Source of the DNA: JAZKJD01 sp040384585
GTDB taxonomy: Bacteria; Pseudomonadota; Gammaproteobacteria; Diplorickettsiales; Diplorickettsiaceae
DNA: 64,000 nt
Reading direction: 5' to 3'
Assembly: GCA_040384585.1 (NCBI GenBank)
Contig: JAZKJD010000012.1
Span: 62,001 to 126,000, forward strand
The first letter of the stretch is position 1; each line of letters opens with the position of its first letter. Below the pieces are notes generated by a model. The model worked only from the letters and a program-made list of their open reading frames with translations, did not search any database and was not told the origin of the DNA. A program made the translations under genes and the position numbers. Positions 9,185 to 18,184 of this stretch are shown here, piece by piece.

Positions 9185-10318
9185 ATGGAAAGCGTTTTAC
9201 ATTTGGGTAAATTCTCCAATGAGAGAGTGGGTGGTATCGAAACGGTTATTGATAGCCTACTTGAGGGATTGAGTTCTAATTTCCAACTAGTAAACCTAGT
9301 TGCTAATAATAGCCTTCAGGCCAAAACCATTAAGCAATCGGGTTATGTAGAACATAGCGTATCGTTATTGGGCATTTTTGCCAGTACGCCGCTTTGTCCA
9401 AGCATGCCTTATCAAATAAAAAAGCTACATCAACGTTATTGTTTCTCTAAGGTTCATTTACATTTTCCCAATCCCATGGCCCATTTGGCTTCTGAAATTT
9501 TGCCTCGCTCAGTGAAACGAATCATCAGCTGGCATAGCGATGTTATTCGTCAAAAACAGCTATTACAGATTTACCAGCCTTTTGTGAACCGTCTATTAAA
9601 ACAAGCGACAGCGTTGATCGTATCAACGCCATATTTATCAGAAAAATCATTGCAATTGAGTGTGGCTAGGCAGCGTAATATAATACATATCATTCCTTAT
9701 GGCGTGGATTTTGATTATTTTTCTATCAATAAGCACCAAGAAAGGATTGAACGGATTCATCGTCAGTTTCCAGATCGCTTTATCGTGTTTGCGCTAGGGC
9801 GACATGTGTATTACAAGGGGTTTTGTTACTTAATCGATGCCATGTCACAACTCCCCTCTGATCTTATTTTGTTATTAGGAGGCGATGGAAGATTAACGCA
9901 GAAATTAAAGCGGCAGGTTAGCGTATTGAAGCTAGAGCAACAAGTCTATTTTTTAGGACAAATATCTAAGCAAGACTTACCGGCCTATTATCATGCTTGT
10001 GATGTGTTTTGTTTGCCTTCCATAGACAAAAATGAAGCTTTTGGTATCGTGCAGTTGGAGGCGATGGCGTGTGCTAAGCCCATTATTTCTTGCGATCTGA
10101 CTAATGCAGCAAGCAATATTAACCAGGATGGGCTGACAGGTTTCGTTGTGTCGCCACGATGCCCTACGTTATTGGCGGATGCCATACGACGACTTTATCA
10201 AGAACCTTTGTTATGCCACGCTTTAGGTAGAACAGCGTATCAATATGCTAAAGAAAAATTTACCACTCAGAGAATGGTTCAACAGGTAAAAAATCTTTAT
10301 GAAGAAATTGGTGCTTAA
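9185..10318 (+). CDS. glycosyltransferase family 4
   Basis: A 377-residue GT-B transferase. It starts LHLGKFSNERVGGIETVIDSL, the usual acceptor-domain glycine-rich start, followed by SWHSDVIRQKQLL and STPYLSEKS. The C-terminal donor domain has ALGRHVYYKGFCYLIDAM, GGDGRLTQKL, and the catalytic segment NEAFGIVQLEAMACAKP. It resembles PimB or mannosyltransferases in general form. The donor sugar is not determinable from sequence. It follows the membrane protein gene by 5 bases. The base composition is noticeably richer in G+C than the gene before it, which suggests the two had different origins. Confidence 0.92.
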   Translation: MESVLHLGKFSNERVGGIETVIDSLLEGLSSNFQLVNLVANNSLQAKTIKQSGYVEHSVSLLGIFASTPLCPSMPYQIKKLHQRYCFSKVHLHFPNPMAHLASEILPRSVKRIISWHSDVIRQKQLLQIYQPFVNRLLKQATALIVSTPYLSEKSLQLSVARQRNIIHIIPYGVDFDYFSINKHQERIERIHRQFPDRFIVFALGRHVYYKGFCYLIDAMSQLPSDLILLLGGDGRLTQKLKRQVSVLKLEQQVYFLGQISKQDLPAYYHACDVFCLPSIDKNEAFGIVQLEAMACAKPIISCDLTNAASNINQDGLTGFVVSPRCPTLLADAIRRLYQEPLLCHALGRTAYQYAKEKFTTQRMVQQVKNLYEEIGA

Positions 10319-10350
10319 TAAATCGTATAATACTATTAGTTAAGAAATTA

Positions 10351-11163
10351 ATGGATACTATAACATTGTCAATTGGCATCGTTGTTTATCAGGAGCAATT
10401 TTCTGATGTCAAAGATTGCCTTTCAAGCTTAATTAATGCTATTCCACAATATATTCAGTATGGAATCACTATAGTCGACAATGGTGCTCTAGAATTGAAC
10501 AGAGCTTCTGATATTGAAGTTGAAACAGAAAAATATTTTCCTGGGTTACCTATTCGTTATCGTGTATCGCCTAAGAATGGTGGCTATGGCTATGGGCATA
10601 ATCAAGTTATTTTAAAAAGTGACGCAGAATATCATCTTATTCTTAATAATGATGTATATCTGATGCCAGATACCGTAAAAAATGCATTTGATTTTATGCA
10701 GCAATATCCACATGTTGGCATGTTAGTTCCAGATGTTTATGATATGAATGAAAAACGAGTATACCTTTGTCGGCATAATCCCAGTCTTTGGATTAGTTTT
10801 TTACGTCGCTTTTCGCCAATTTTATTTAAAAAACTATTTAGTAAACAATTGGCTAGATTTGAGATGCGTGATAAAAATTATGATAAACCTCTTTTTAATC
10901 TGACGAATCCTACAGGGTGCTTCATGTTTTGTCGTCTCGATTTACTGAAAAGTTTAGGGGGGTTTGATGAAAAATTTTTTATGTATTGCGATGATTCAGA
11001 TTTGGGGCGCCGTATGGCAAGGATTTCGCAAATTGCGTATTCGCCTGCTGTGAAAATAAAACATGCATGGCAACGGGCTGCCTATCATGATAAACGCATG
11101 GCATGGGTTGCTACTAAATCGGCATTGTATTATGCATGGAAATGGTGTGTGAAAAGAAAATAG
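10351..11163 (+). CDS. glycosyltransferase family 2 (rhamnosyltransferase-like)
   Basis: 270 residues of GT-A fold. The nucleotide-binding start ITLSIGIVVYQEQFSDVKDCL is followed by PKNGGYGYGHN and the metal-binding LILNNDVYLMPD, then TNPTGCFMFCRLDLLKSLGGF and EKFFMYCDDSDLGRRM. This pattern is typical of the WbbL/RfbF group of inverting transferases, which often add L-rhamnose from dTDP-rhamnose; the rfbABCD genes are close by. The specificity is inferred only from context. The start lies 32 bases after the previous stop, probably in the same transcript. Confidence 0.9.
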   Translation: MDTITLSIGIVVYQEQFSDVKDCLSSLINAIPQYIQYGITIVDNGALELNRASDIEVETEKYFPGLPIRYRVSPKNGGYGYGHNQVILKSDAEYHLILNNDVYLMPDTVKNAFDFMQQYPHVGMLVPDVYDMNEKRVYLCRHNPSLWISFLRRFSPILFKKLFSKQLARFEMRDKNYDKPLFNLTNPTGCFMFCRLDLLKSLGGFDEKFFMYCDDSDLGRRMARISQIAYSPAVKIKHAWQRAAYHDKRMAWVATKSALYYAWKWCVKRK

Positions 11164-11260
11164 GAGTTTCGCGTCTAATAATGTGCGCATTGAAGATAGG
11201 TGTTTATTGTCTATCAGACATGCGACGAATACGTTCCTGTAGGACGCATAGTTCCTTTTG

Positions 11261-12262
11261 TTATGGGGTTTCATAGGTCTCTAAAGTAAGAAGATCTTGG
11301 TCTGATAGTCCCGTAGCTTTTTTAATAAGGTTACGATCAATCCCCATAGTAAGCATGTTTTTAGCTATAATGATGGCTTTATGGTGCTCGCCTTCTCTTC
11401 GACCTTGCTGTAGGCCTTGCTGTAGGCCTTGCTGTTCGAGTTGTTGAGCAAATGTATCCATAAACTCTTGTTTATAATCCTCTTTTAGCTGTTGTGCAAA
11501 AGTCATAATTGATTTCCTCGTTGTTTCCTGTGGGAAAGCCTGTATTAATTCTTGAATCAAGTGTTGCGCGGCTTGTGGTTCGCTATCATCCTGACTGGTA
11601 TTTATTATATAGTTTAACATATCCGTCAAATAAGAAATATTAAGCTGCTTGATTACATTCTGAACCAGTTTCGTTTTAAGTAGTTTCCTCAGAATCGACA
11701 AAAAATCCTTATCTCGATGATGCTTAAAAAGCATCTCCATCAGTCCAACTAAGCCATGTTTTTCAATTTCCTCGTCTGAGAGGACAGTCAAATCAATGAG
11801 TTTAAAAGGCTTGAAAACTACCTGTCTGGCAAACTCTGGATCTTGATAACAAGCATAAATTTCTGTCGAATAAGGGTATGGTGATATTTCTCCATGATAA
11901 ATACAAAACGGCAGAATAAGGGGTAGTTTCTTATGCCCTTGTTTAAGATGCTCATAGCTCAAGGCAACAGTAGTCTGCAGGAAACGAAAAGCCATCAAAG
12001 GATCATCCGTCGATTGATGTTCCAATAGAAAAAACAAATAACCAGGCGTGTTTTTAATAAGACATTTATAAATAACATCGCTGTGAATTTCACGAAGTTC
12101 AGGAACAATAAAACTTTTTTCAGTTAATTGTAAGGAATCAATATCAACGGTTTTATAAATATCGGGTCGTAAATGCATTTTAAGAAAATCGATGGCTACC
12201 TTTTTTTCTTTAAGGTTGCGTTTGAAAAATTTATCATGGGGTTGATGAATAGTAGTAGCCAC
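11261..12262 (-). CDS. Rpn family recombination-promoting nuclease (transposase_31)
   Basis: 333 residues with the PD-(D/E)XK nuclease core of Rpn proteins. HDKFFKRNLKEKKVAIDFL opens the protein; D62 (HSDVIYKC) and E81-H-Q83 (FFLLEHQS) form the expected active-site series, with Gln replacing the classical Lys as is normal in this family. The C-terminal part contains tandem QQGL units (QQGLQQGLQQGRREGEHHK), common in Rpn proteins, encoded by a short tandem repeat around 11402-11440. Known family members are DNA endonucleases that promote RecA-independent recombination or act in phage defence. The gene is an isolated minus-strand unit inside the O-antigen locus, suggesting an inserted mobile or selfish gene. 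It appears intact. Confidence 0.9.
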   Translation of the reverse strand: MATTIHQPHDKFFKRNLKEKKVAIDFLKMHLRPDIYKTVDIDSLQLTEKSFIVPELREIHSDVIYKCLIKNTPGYLFFLLEHQSTDDPLMAFRFLQTTVALSYEHLKQGHKKLPLILPFCIYHGEISPYPYSTEIYACYQDPEFARQVVFKPFKLIDLTVLSDEEIEKHGLVGLMEMLFKHHRDKDFLSILRKLLKTKLVQNVIKQLNISYLTDMLNYIINTSQDDSEPQAAQHLIQELIQAFPQETTRKSIMTFAQQLKEDYKQEFMDTFAQQLEQQGLQQGLQQGRREGEHHKAIIIAKNMLTMGIDRNLIKKATGLSDQDLLTLETYETP

Positions 12263-12405
12263 TTCTTATTATCCTTGTTTGTGATTAATTGAAGTATGAT
12301 TTTAACTTAATTTGTCTGAAAAAAATAATATATAATCGAATTACCATGCGGACAATTTTTAATTTTTGTACTGTGCACAGCAATTTCTAATTTATAGAGG
12401 TGCCC

Positions 12406-12960
12406 TTAATCATTAAATAATAGTTCTTTGGGTAACGCTTTTAAACAAGGGTAATTGCTGTCTTTGGTAGAGACTACGGGAGTTTGCAGTGGCCAATGAA
12501 TGGCTAAGCTAGGATCAGACCATAGAATTCCGAGTTCTGCACTGGGGTTATAGTAATCGCTACATTTATAGTGAAAATCTGCTGAATCACTGAGTACACA
12601 AAAACCATGGGCAAAACCTTTAGGTATAAATAGCTGATGGTGGTTTTCATCGTTTAAAACAGTGCCAAACCACTGTCCAAATGTGGCGGAGTTTTTTCTG
12701 ATATCGGCAACCACGTCAAATACACTGCCTGTTATGACAGTGACTAGTTTATCTTGAGGTTGCTGTAATTGATAATGCAAACCTCTTAACACATTTTTGC
12801 AGGAACGTGATAGATTATCTTGTACAAAACAAATATCCAGTTGAAGCATGGATTGATATCGTTTTGCTTGAAAAGTTTCTAAGAAAAATCCCCGTTCATC
12901 CAGAAATTTTTTAGGATTAATAAGCATCAGACCTTTTAGTGGAGTTTGGATAATATTCAT
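12406..12960 (-). CDS. rfbC: dTDP-4-dehydrorhamnose 3,5-epimerase
   Basis: 184 residues, the usual RmlC length. It epimerises C3 and C5 of dTDP-4-keto-6-deoxy-D-glucose, the third step of dTDP-L-rhamnose synthesis. The cupin fold shows the substrate-binding FLDERGFFLETFQAKRY, the catalytic His in VLRGLHYQLQQPQDKLV, and FIPKGFAHGFCVLSD. The start overlaps the rfbA stop by 4 bp on the minus strand, so rfbA-rfbC form an operon. The other two rhamnose genes, rfbD and rfbB, are on the opposite strand 1.2 kb away, a split arrangement. The downstream end borders an A+T-rich gap before the rpn gene. Confidence 0.96.
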   Translation of the reverse strand: MNIIQTPLKGLMLINPKKFLDERGFFLETFQAKRYQSMLQLDICFVQDNLSRSCKNVLRGLHYQLQQPQDKLVTVITGSVFDVVADIRKNSATFGQWFGTVLNDENHHQLFIPKGFAHGFCVLSDSADFHYKCSDYYNPSAELGILWSDPSLAIHWPLQTPVVSTKDSNYPCLKALPKELLFND

Positions 12961-13838
12961 GTCTCTTTCTCTTCTTTTTTGAGGAGATCCAGTAGATAGC
13001 TTCCATAACTTGTATTCGTTAATTTGTCGGCAGAAATTTCTAGGGCTTCATCGCTGATAAAGCCTTTGCGCCAAGCGATTTCTTCTAAACAAGCTATTTT
13101 TAAGCCCTGACGTTTTTCGACTACTTGCACAAAATGGGAGGCTTCTAATAAGGCATCATGTGTGCCTGTGTCTAGCCACGTGCTGCCTCTGCCGATTAAT
13201 TGGTATTGAAGTTGATCTTTTGCTAAGTAATGGCGATTGATATCGGTAATTTCTAATTCCCCACGCGCGGATGGCTTGATATTTTTTGCGATATCTATGA
13301 CTTGATTATCGTAAAAATAGAGTCCAGTCACAGCCCAATGCGATTTAGGAAACGTTGGTTTTTCTTCAATGTCGATTAAAGAACGCATTTTATCAAACAC
13401 AGCGACGCCATAACGTTCGGGATCGTTCACAAAGTAGCAGAAAATTTTAGCGCCTTCATGATGAGTAGTCGCTGTTTTTAAGACCTCTGAAAATTTTTCA
13501 CCATAAAATAAATTATCGCCCAGAATGAGTGCGACTGAATCATTACCAATAAAATGTTCACCAATAAGAAAAGCTTGTGCTAAACCATCCGGACTAGTTT
13601 GTGTTAAGTAGCTTAAATTGAGTCCCCATTGTTCGCCAGACCCTAGCAAACACTGATATTGTGATAAAGCTTCAGGGGCGGTGATGATAAGTATTTCTTG
13701 AATACCGGCTAGCATTAATGCACTGATGGGATAGTAAATCATCGGTTTGTCATAAATGGGTAGGAGCTGTTTACTAATGCCTTTGGTAATAGGATGCAAA
13801 CGCGTACCTGAACCACCTGATAACACGATACCTTTCAC
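12957..13838 (-). CDS. rfbA: glucose-1-phosphate thymidylyltransferase
   Basis: 293 residues, standard for RmlA. It joins glucose-1-phosphate and dTTP to dTDP-glucose, committing glucose to the rhamnose pathway. KGIVLSGGSGTRLHPITKGISKQLLPIYDKP (residues 2-32) holds the signature loop and catalytic Arg/Lys. ALILGDNLFYG contains the metal-binding Asp, and TGLYFYDNQV and ELEITDINRHYL follow. It is first in a two-gene operon with rfbC (4-bp overlap). Its start lies 34 bases from the P1a palindrome at 13873-13998, which separates it from a divergent glycosyltransferase gene, so the promoter must lie in or across that palindrome. Confidence 0.96.
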   Translation of the reverse strand: MKGIVLSGGSGTRLHPITKGISKQLLPIYDKPMIYYPISALMLAGIQEILIITAPEALSQYQCLLGSGEQWGLNLSYLTQTSPDGLAQAFLIGEHFIGNDSVALILGDNLFYGEKFSEVLKTATTHHEGAKIFCYFVNDPERYGVAVFDKMRSLIDIEEKPTFPKSHWAVTGLYFYDNQVIDIAKNIKPSARGELEITDINRHYLAKDQLQYQLIGRGSTWLDTGTHDALLEASHFVQVVEKRQGLKIACLEEIAWRKGFISDEALEISADKLTNTSYGSYLLDLLKKEEKET

Positions 13839-13872
13839 AGTTTCTTCCTTGATTAATCTAAAATTATGCTTC

Positions 13873-13998
13873 TATACCCAAAGGATTTCACGTTGTGGTT
13901 AGGCACACGAGGGCGAGCGAGCGGAGTGTATGTAAAATACATGAGCACGCGAAGCCCCGATGTGTAACAACACCACAACGTGAAAGACGAAGGGTATA
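13873..13998. repeat. P1a palindromic element (126 bp)
   Basis: An imperfect palindrome bounded by TATACCC and GGGTATA. Inner arms TTTCACGTTGTGG and CCACAACGTGAAA pair perfectly, and a smaller hairpin (ATGTA...TACAT) lies in the middle. A second copy of the same skeleton is at 18809-18933 with different but still complementary arms. It occupies the gap between divergent rfbA and the glycosyltransferase at 14062. A 63-codon reverse frame across it is not a gene. Confidence 0.9.
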
Positions 13999-14061
13999 TG
14001 ACGTACTTTAGTTTCTCTTTAGTGTAAGGTATATTGAGTTTCATTCAAATACCTTTTGACA

Positions 14062-14961
14062 ATGATGTCGACTTCTACTGTATTAATTAATATCGTACTT
14101 TATTATCCTGATAAGGATAAAGTATTAGCGCTCATCAATGCTTGTTTGCAATATGAAGAGAGTAAAATTCTATTATTTGATAATACTGAAAATTCTAGCG
14201 CCTTAGCATTAGAGAAATCAGATGGCATTATTTCATTTCAAAGTCCAAAAAATGTTGGCGTGGCCGGTGCGTATTATACTGCTTGCCAAATGGCTGAAGC
14301 AGAAAGTTTTGATTTTGTGCTGTTTCTTGATCAAGATAGCCAATTACCTCCCGATTTTATAAAAAATATGGTTTTGGGTTTTTATCGACTACAAAAGCGT
14401 TATTCTCGTTTGAGTGCCATAGGACCATCCTGGCGTGATCCGCGACTTTTTGATTGGCAACAAGAAAAAAAGCTAAAAAATAAGCTGAGAACTATGTTAA
14501 AGGCTAAGCTAAGGGATAAGCTGAGATTAAAGAATATATTAATTAGTTCAGGATTGTTAATCTGGGTCCCTACCTTAAAAAATATTGGCTATCCGAAAAG
14601 AGAGTATTTTATCGATTTGGTAGATACAGAGTGGTGTTTACGTGCCTTATATAAAAATTACCAGGTTGTTTTAGTAGAAGATGTTCAGATGCATCATACG
14701 ATAGGAGAAGTGAGAACGATCCGAAAGTTTATTTTACAATATCAGAATCCCGTACGTTATTATTATTCTATTCGTAATAGCTTCTTGCTTTTTAGTGAGA
14801 AACAGATTCCGTTTTCATTTCGACTTTTTATTTTGCTTAGAAATATACTAGAAATCAGGAAGATACCTTTTGTGCCTAGGCCCAGAGAAAGTTTTTTATC
14901 AGCGTGGCGTGGTTTACAAGATGGTTTTCTAGCAAGAAAACAGTATCAATCGATCGCATAG
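14062..14961 (+). CDS. glycosyltransferase family 2 (rhamnosyltransferase-like)
   Basis: About 299 residues. TVLINIVLYYPDKDKVLALI opens a GT-A fold. LLFDNTENS, PKNVGVAGAYYTA and the metal-binding LFLDQDSQLPPDF follow, then a YFIDLVDTEWCLRAL segment holding the probable catalytic base. This series is seen in rhamnosyltransferases such as RfbF/RfbN/Cps-type enzymes. I chose ATG 14062 although an in-frame TTG at 14056 and a second ATG at 14065 are possible; none has a good ribosome site. It lies 45 bases before rfbD, with which it is probably cotranscribed, supporting an L-rhamnose donor (inference). Confidence 0.87.
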   Translation: MMSTSTVLINIVLYYPDKDKVLALINACLQYEESKILLFDNTENSSALALEKSDGIISFQSPKNVGVAGAYYTACQMAEAESFDFVLFLDQDSQLPPDFIKNMVLGFYRLQKRYSRLSAIGPSWRDPRLFDWQQEKKLKNKLRTMLKAKLRDKLRLKNILISSGLLIWVPTLKNIGYPKREYFIDLVDTEWCLRALYKNYQVVLVEDVQMHHTIGEVRTIRKFILQYQNPVRYYYSIRNSFLLFSEKQIPFSFRLFILLRNILEIRKIPFVPRPRESFLSAWRGLQDGFLARKQYQSIA

Positions 14962-15002
14962 GATTGCGTATTTTATTTGAGTTGCTAGACTTTGATTTTC
15001 CA

Positions 15003-15875
15003 ATGAAAATATTATTAACCGGCGCAAATGGTCAGTTAGGTCACGAAATTGTGGATTTAGCCTCGCAATTAAAGATTAATTTACAGGCGGATACGCGTCA
15101 ACAGCTCGATATCACACAACTTGAACAGATTAAACATAGAATGGTTGAAATAAAACCGGACTATATTATTAATGCCGCCGCTTATACCGCAGTGGATAAA
15201 GCAGAAACGGAACAAGCACTTGCCTTTGCCATTAACGCCACGGGTGTAAAATATCTAGCAGAAATAGCCCGTGAATTCGATATTCCTTTATTACATATTT
15301 CCACCGACTATGTTTTTGATGGTAGAAAAAAAACGGCTTATATAGAAGAAGATGATCCACAGCCTTTGTCTGTTTATGGGCAGAGTAAACTAGCTGGAGA
15401 AGTCTTTATAAGAGAAATCTGGCATAAGCATATTATTTTGCGTGTGAGCTGGGTATTTGGTAGCCATGGCAATAATTTTGTGAAATCCATGATACGGTTG
15501 GCTAAAGAGCGATCGGAATTACAGGTTGTTTCTGATCAGAGAGGAGCCCCTACTTATGCGGGCGATATTGCGAAAAGCTTACTAACAATAATAGAGTGTT
15601 TGCATAAAGGTCAGACGGATTGGGGCACGTATCACTATACTGGAACCCCTATGACGAATTGGTATGAATTTGCTAAGCAAATAGTAGATAAAGCAAAAAT
15701 ACGGCATATATTAGCATTAAAAACCATTTTACCCATTTTAGCCTTAGAATATCCTACTATTGCGAGTAGACCTTATCATTCAGAGTTATCTTGTAACAAA
15801 ATTGAGCGAGTTTTTACTATTAGTCCCAATAATTGGCATGAAGGCTTAATGAAGGTGATTAACAATTTTCTATGA
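15003..15875 (+). CDS. rfbD: dTDP-4-dehydrorhamnose reductase
   Basis: Final step of dTDP-L-rhamnose synthesis: NAD(P)H reduces the C4 ketone. KILLTGANGQLGHEIVDL at the N-terminus is the Rossmann glycine loop. ISTDYVFDG and the catalytic Tyr-x3-Lys in SVYGQSKLAGE follow. A longer frame begins at 14904, but the family always starts at MKILLTGANGQ, so ATG 15003 is the start and the protein has 290 residues, the normal RmlD length. The stop overlaps the rfbB ATG (ATGA), so rfbD-rfbB are translationally coupled. Confidence 0.96.
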   Translation: MKILLTGANGQLGHEIVDLASQLKINLQADTRQQLDITQLEQIKHRMVEIKPDYIINAAAYTAVDKAETEQALAFAINATGVKYLAEIAREFDIPLLHISTDYVFDGRKKTAYIEEDDPQPLSVYGQSKLAGEVFIREIWHKHIILRVSWVFGSHGNNFVKSMIRLAKERSELQVVSDQRGAPTYAGDIAKSLLTIIECLHKGQTDWGTYHYTGTPMTNWYEFAKQIVDKAKIRHILALKTILPILALEYPTIASRPYHSELSCNKIERVFTISPNNWHEGLMKVINNFL

Positions 15876-16885
15876 CTTATGCACCTAAAAATATTCTAGT
15901 CACAGGCGGGGCTGGTTTTATTGCTAGTCATTTTGTGCGCTATTATCAGACACATTATCCTAATGGATTTATTATCAACCTCGATAAATTGAGTTATGCA
16001 GGTTCTTTAGATAATGTAAAGGATTTGCCATATCCCAATAATCACCATTTTGTGCAAGGAGATATCTTGGATAGCCAATTACTTGCGCGGTTACTGAGAG
16101 ATTTTAAGGTAGATACTATTGTACATTTTGCTGCTGAAACACATGTGGATCGTTCTATTGATTCTCCTGAGAATTTTATCCAAACCAATATAACAGGCAC
16201 ATTTACCTTATTGGAAGCGAGTCGACAATATTGGTTAGAAGAACAAGGTTTAAGCGAGACGGCGTGTCGGTTTCATCATATATCTACGGATGAAGTGTAT
16301 GGCAGTTTACAAAAGGGAGAAGCGGCTTTTAATGAGCTAACGCCTTATCGACCTAATTCGCCTTATTCAGCGAGTAAAGCAGGCTCTGACCATCTTGTAC
16401 GCGCCTATTATCAGACGTATGGACTTCCTATTAGTATAACGAATTGTTCAAACAATTATGGTCCCTTACAGCATAGCGAGAAGTTTATTCCCACCATTAT
16501 CGATCGCTGTTTAAAGCAGAAGTCTATTCCTGTCTATGGTAATGGCTCTAATATTCGCGACTGGCTTTATGTAGAGGATCATTGTCGCGGCATTGATATT
16601 GTTATCCGTGAAGGAAAGCTGGGTGGGCGCTATAATATCGGTGGAAATAATGAGTTAACGAATCTAGAGGTAATTTATGCTGTTTGTGAGGAGCTCAATA
16701 AAATAAAACCTGTCGCTAATAATTATGTGGATTTAATCACATTTGTAAAAGACCGAGCTGGGCATGACTGGCGTTATGCGATTAATGCAGAAAAGATAAG
16801 AAAAGAGCTAAATTGGCAGCCAAAAGAGACGTTTTCTTCAGGCTTGTTAAAGACATTGTCAACACACCCTATGAACACGAAATGA
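15872..16885 (+). CDS. rfbB: dTDP-glucose 4,6-dehydratase
   Basis: 337 residues. It converts dTDP-glucose to dTDP-4-keto-6-deoxyglucose. The NAD-binding NILVTGGAGFIASHFVRYY is at residues 7-25. HFAAETHVDRSID, the catalytic ISTDEVYGSL and the Tyr-x3-Lys of SPYSASKAGSDHLV are all present, as is NCSNNYGPLQ. It completes the rhamnose set with rfbA, rfbC and rfbD. The last codons (encoding TLSTHPM) coincide with a 17-base end of the P3 repeat family, so the C-terminus may have been replaced or trimmed by repeat sequence. The stop abuts the convergent methyltransferase gene. Confidence 0.96.
   Translation: MTYAPKNILVTGGAGFIASHFVRYYQTHYPNGFIINLDKLSYAGSLDNVKDLPYPNNHHFVQGDILDSQLLARLLRDFKVDTIVHFAAETHVDRSIDSPENFIQTNITGTFTLLEASRQYWLEEQGLSETACRFHHISTDEVYGSLQKGEAAFNELTPYRPNSPYSASKAGSDHLVRAYYQTYGLPISITNCSNNYGPLQHSEKFIPTIIDRCLKQKSIPVYGNGSNIRDWLYVEDHCRGIDIVIREGKLGGRYNIGGNNELTNLEVIYAVCEELNKIKPVANNYVDLITFVKDRAGHDWRYAINAEKIRKELNWQPKETFSSGLLKTLSTHPMNTK
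16854..16870. repeat. P3-family end fragment inside rfbB
   Basis: CATTGTCAACACACCCT is the right-hand end seen in P3a (ATTGTCAACACACCCT at 21289-21304) and near-identical to P3c. Here it encodes part of the RfbB C-terminus. It is short, so chance cannot be fully excluded. Confidence 0.55.
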
Positions 16886-17746
16886 TTAGTGAATAGAATG
16901 ATACCAACCTTCTTTTTTCGCTAATGCAATGACAGTAGCGACGGGTTCTAGCTTACCTACTATCACTCTTTTATAGGGGCTATATCGAGGTGTTAGTCGC
17001 TTATGTATCACCACAACACTATCGTGAAAACTAATAGACTGTAGCCATTGAAATGTATAAACATCAGATTTAGAAAGATTTTTATCAAATTGATCATCGT
17101 TGATATGGTAGAAATGTAATAAATCGGCAAATTTTTTAAAAAACTCGATAGCAGAATCCTTACCTAGGTAGGAACCACCATGACTATTCCAATAAGAGGT
17201 ATGTAAATCTTCTATCAAATAAACACCTCCTGGTTTTAGCATAGAGAAAAGTAGCTGAAACGTCGTGATGATATCGTAGCAGATATGTGAGCCGTCATCG
17301 ATAATGATATCGAATGCTGAGTTTTTAAAGTTTTTTGTAATAGCCTGTTTATCAGTAATATCGAAGTTAAATACGGTTATATTCTCTTCTAATCTTAAAT
17401 TGACTACATTTGGGTCAATATCGACACCGTAAATCCTTGCATTTTGCAGGTATTGACTAAGGATTTGTAGGCTGCCACCATTTTGCACGCCAATCTCTAA
17501 TACCTGTGGGTTGGTTCCTATATAACGCTTAAAAAAATCATCATAGACATCAAAATAATGAGCCCATTTATCTGATGTGTTCAGAGTGTGCTGGTAATAA
17601 AGCTCTTTAAATGGAACATGTTGTTCTGCAGAAATAAAAGTCGGATGCGATGAATCAACAGGTTTTGTAATAAAGGGAAGATATTTAGCGATATATCTCG
17701 CTAGTTTGGCATTAAGCTTTAAAAGCTTTATAAAAAATCGTGTCAT
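16886..17746 (-). CDS. class I SAM-dependent methyltransferase
   Basis: About 286 residues. The SAM-binding segment is QVLEIGVQNGGSLQILSQYL, followed by IYGVDIDPNVVNL (acidic residue binding the ribose hydroxyls), FDIIIDDGSHICYDIITTF and GGVYLIEDLHTSYW. This arrangement resembles methyltransferases and cephalosporin-hydroxylase-like enzymes that decorate sugars in antibiotics and polysaccharides. It probably methylates an O-antigen sugar, for example an O-methyl-rhamnose; the substrate is inference. The frame opens at TTG 17767, but ATG 17746 is the first good start. It is convergent with rfbB and touches its stop codon. The DDGSH and EDLHTSYW His/Asp residues suggest a metal-dependent variant. 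Confidence 0.85.
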   Translation of the reverse strand: MTRFFIKLLKLNAKLARYIAKYLPFITKPVDSSHPTFISAEQHVPFKELYYQHTLNTSDKWAHYFDVYDDFFKRYIGTNPQVLEIGVQNGGSLQILSQYLQNARIYGVDIDPNVVNLRLEENITVFNFDITDKQAITKNFKNSAFDIIIDDGSHICYDIITTFQLLFSMLKPGGVYLIEDLHTSYWNSHGGSYLGKDSAIEFFKKFADLLHFYHINDDQFDKNLSKSDVYTFQWLQSISFHDSVVVIHKRLTPRYSPYKRVIVGKLEPVATVIALAKKEGWYHSIH

Positions 17747-17943
17747 TCCGTTACCCACAATCTTCAAGTATGCTGCGTTACGTTATTCGAAGTCCCATAC
17801 TTCGCTTAAGCACGATGCACCATCAGTACAGGATAAAAATTAAAAATAGTCCGTCATGGCGAGGCCGAAACGTCAGTGAGGCCGTGGCCATCCAGAAAAA
17901 ATTAAGCGTTTCACTGGATTGTCGCGCGCTTCGCGCTCGCAAT

Positions 17944-18184
17944 CTGATATATCCCCACGAATTTTAGCCTATCCTAGCCATCTTCTTCAGTGCTCGGGGT
18001 CCTGCCAAATAGGGACTCCCTTTTTATAATGTCTTTACAGACATAAAAAAGGAAGTCCCTATTTGTCACCCCTCGCTGGATAAACGCGAGATGCCCACAG
18101 GACCCTGAGGCTAAAAAAACAAGGGCCCTCATTTTTTGCGCGATTCTTTAATACAGGTTAGCAATTTTCGTGGGGATATCTCAG
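17944..18184. mobile_element. MITE-like non-autonomous element with terminal inverted repeats
   Basis: A 241-bp insert beginning CTGATATATCCCCACGAA and ending TTCGTGGGGATATCTCAG; the two ends match as inverted repeats at 17 of 18 positions. It is flanked by direct copies of CTCGCAAT (17936-17943 and 18185-18192), an 8-bp target duplication, and the intact site exists in P4b. No open frame of useful length is inside, so movement would need a transposase in trans. It carries the P2a hairpin. Confidence 0.85.
17998..18071. repeat. P2a hairpin within the MITE-like element
   Basis: GGTCCTGCC at the left and GTCACCC at the right bound long arms (AAATAGGGACTCCCTTTTT pairing with AAAAAAGGAAGTCCCTATTT) and an inner ATGTCTTTACAGACAT loop hairpin. 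It shares its end boxes with P2b, P2c and P2d, but its arms are unrelated to theirs. Confidence 0.8.

Noticed and set aside
11402..11440. short tandem repeat as a possible CRISPR or VNTR locus
   Set aside because: It is the QQGL-coding repeat common in Rpn proteins; there are no spacers, and no CRISPR array was seen anywhere in the window.
13853..14044. 63-codon reverse frame
   Set aside because: It reads through palindrome P1a; no ribosome site and no recognisable product.
14904..15002. 33-codon N-terminal extension of rfbD
   Set aside because: It overlaps the end of the glycosyltransferase gene in another phase; the conserved start is MKILLTGANGQ at 15003.
17740..17967. 75-codon plus frame after the methyltransferase
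   Set aside because: It runs through P4a and into the MITE-like element end; repeat shadow.
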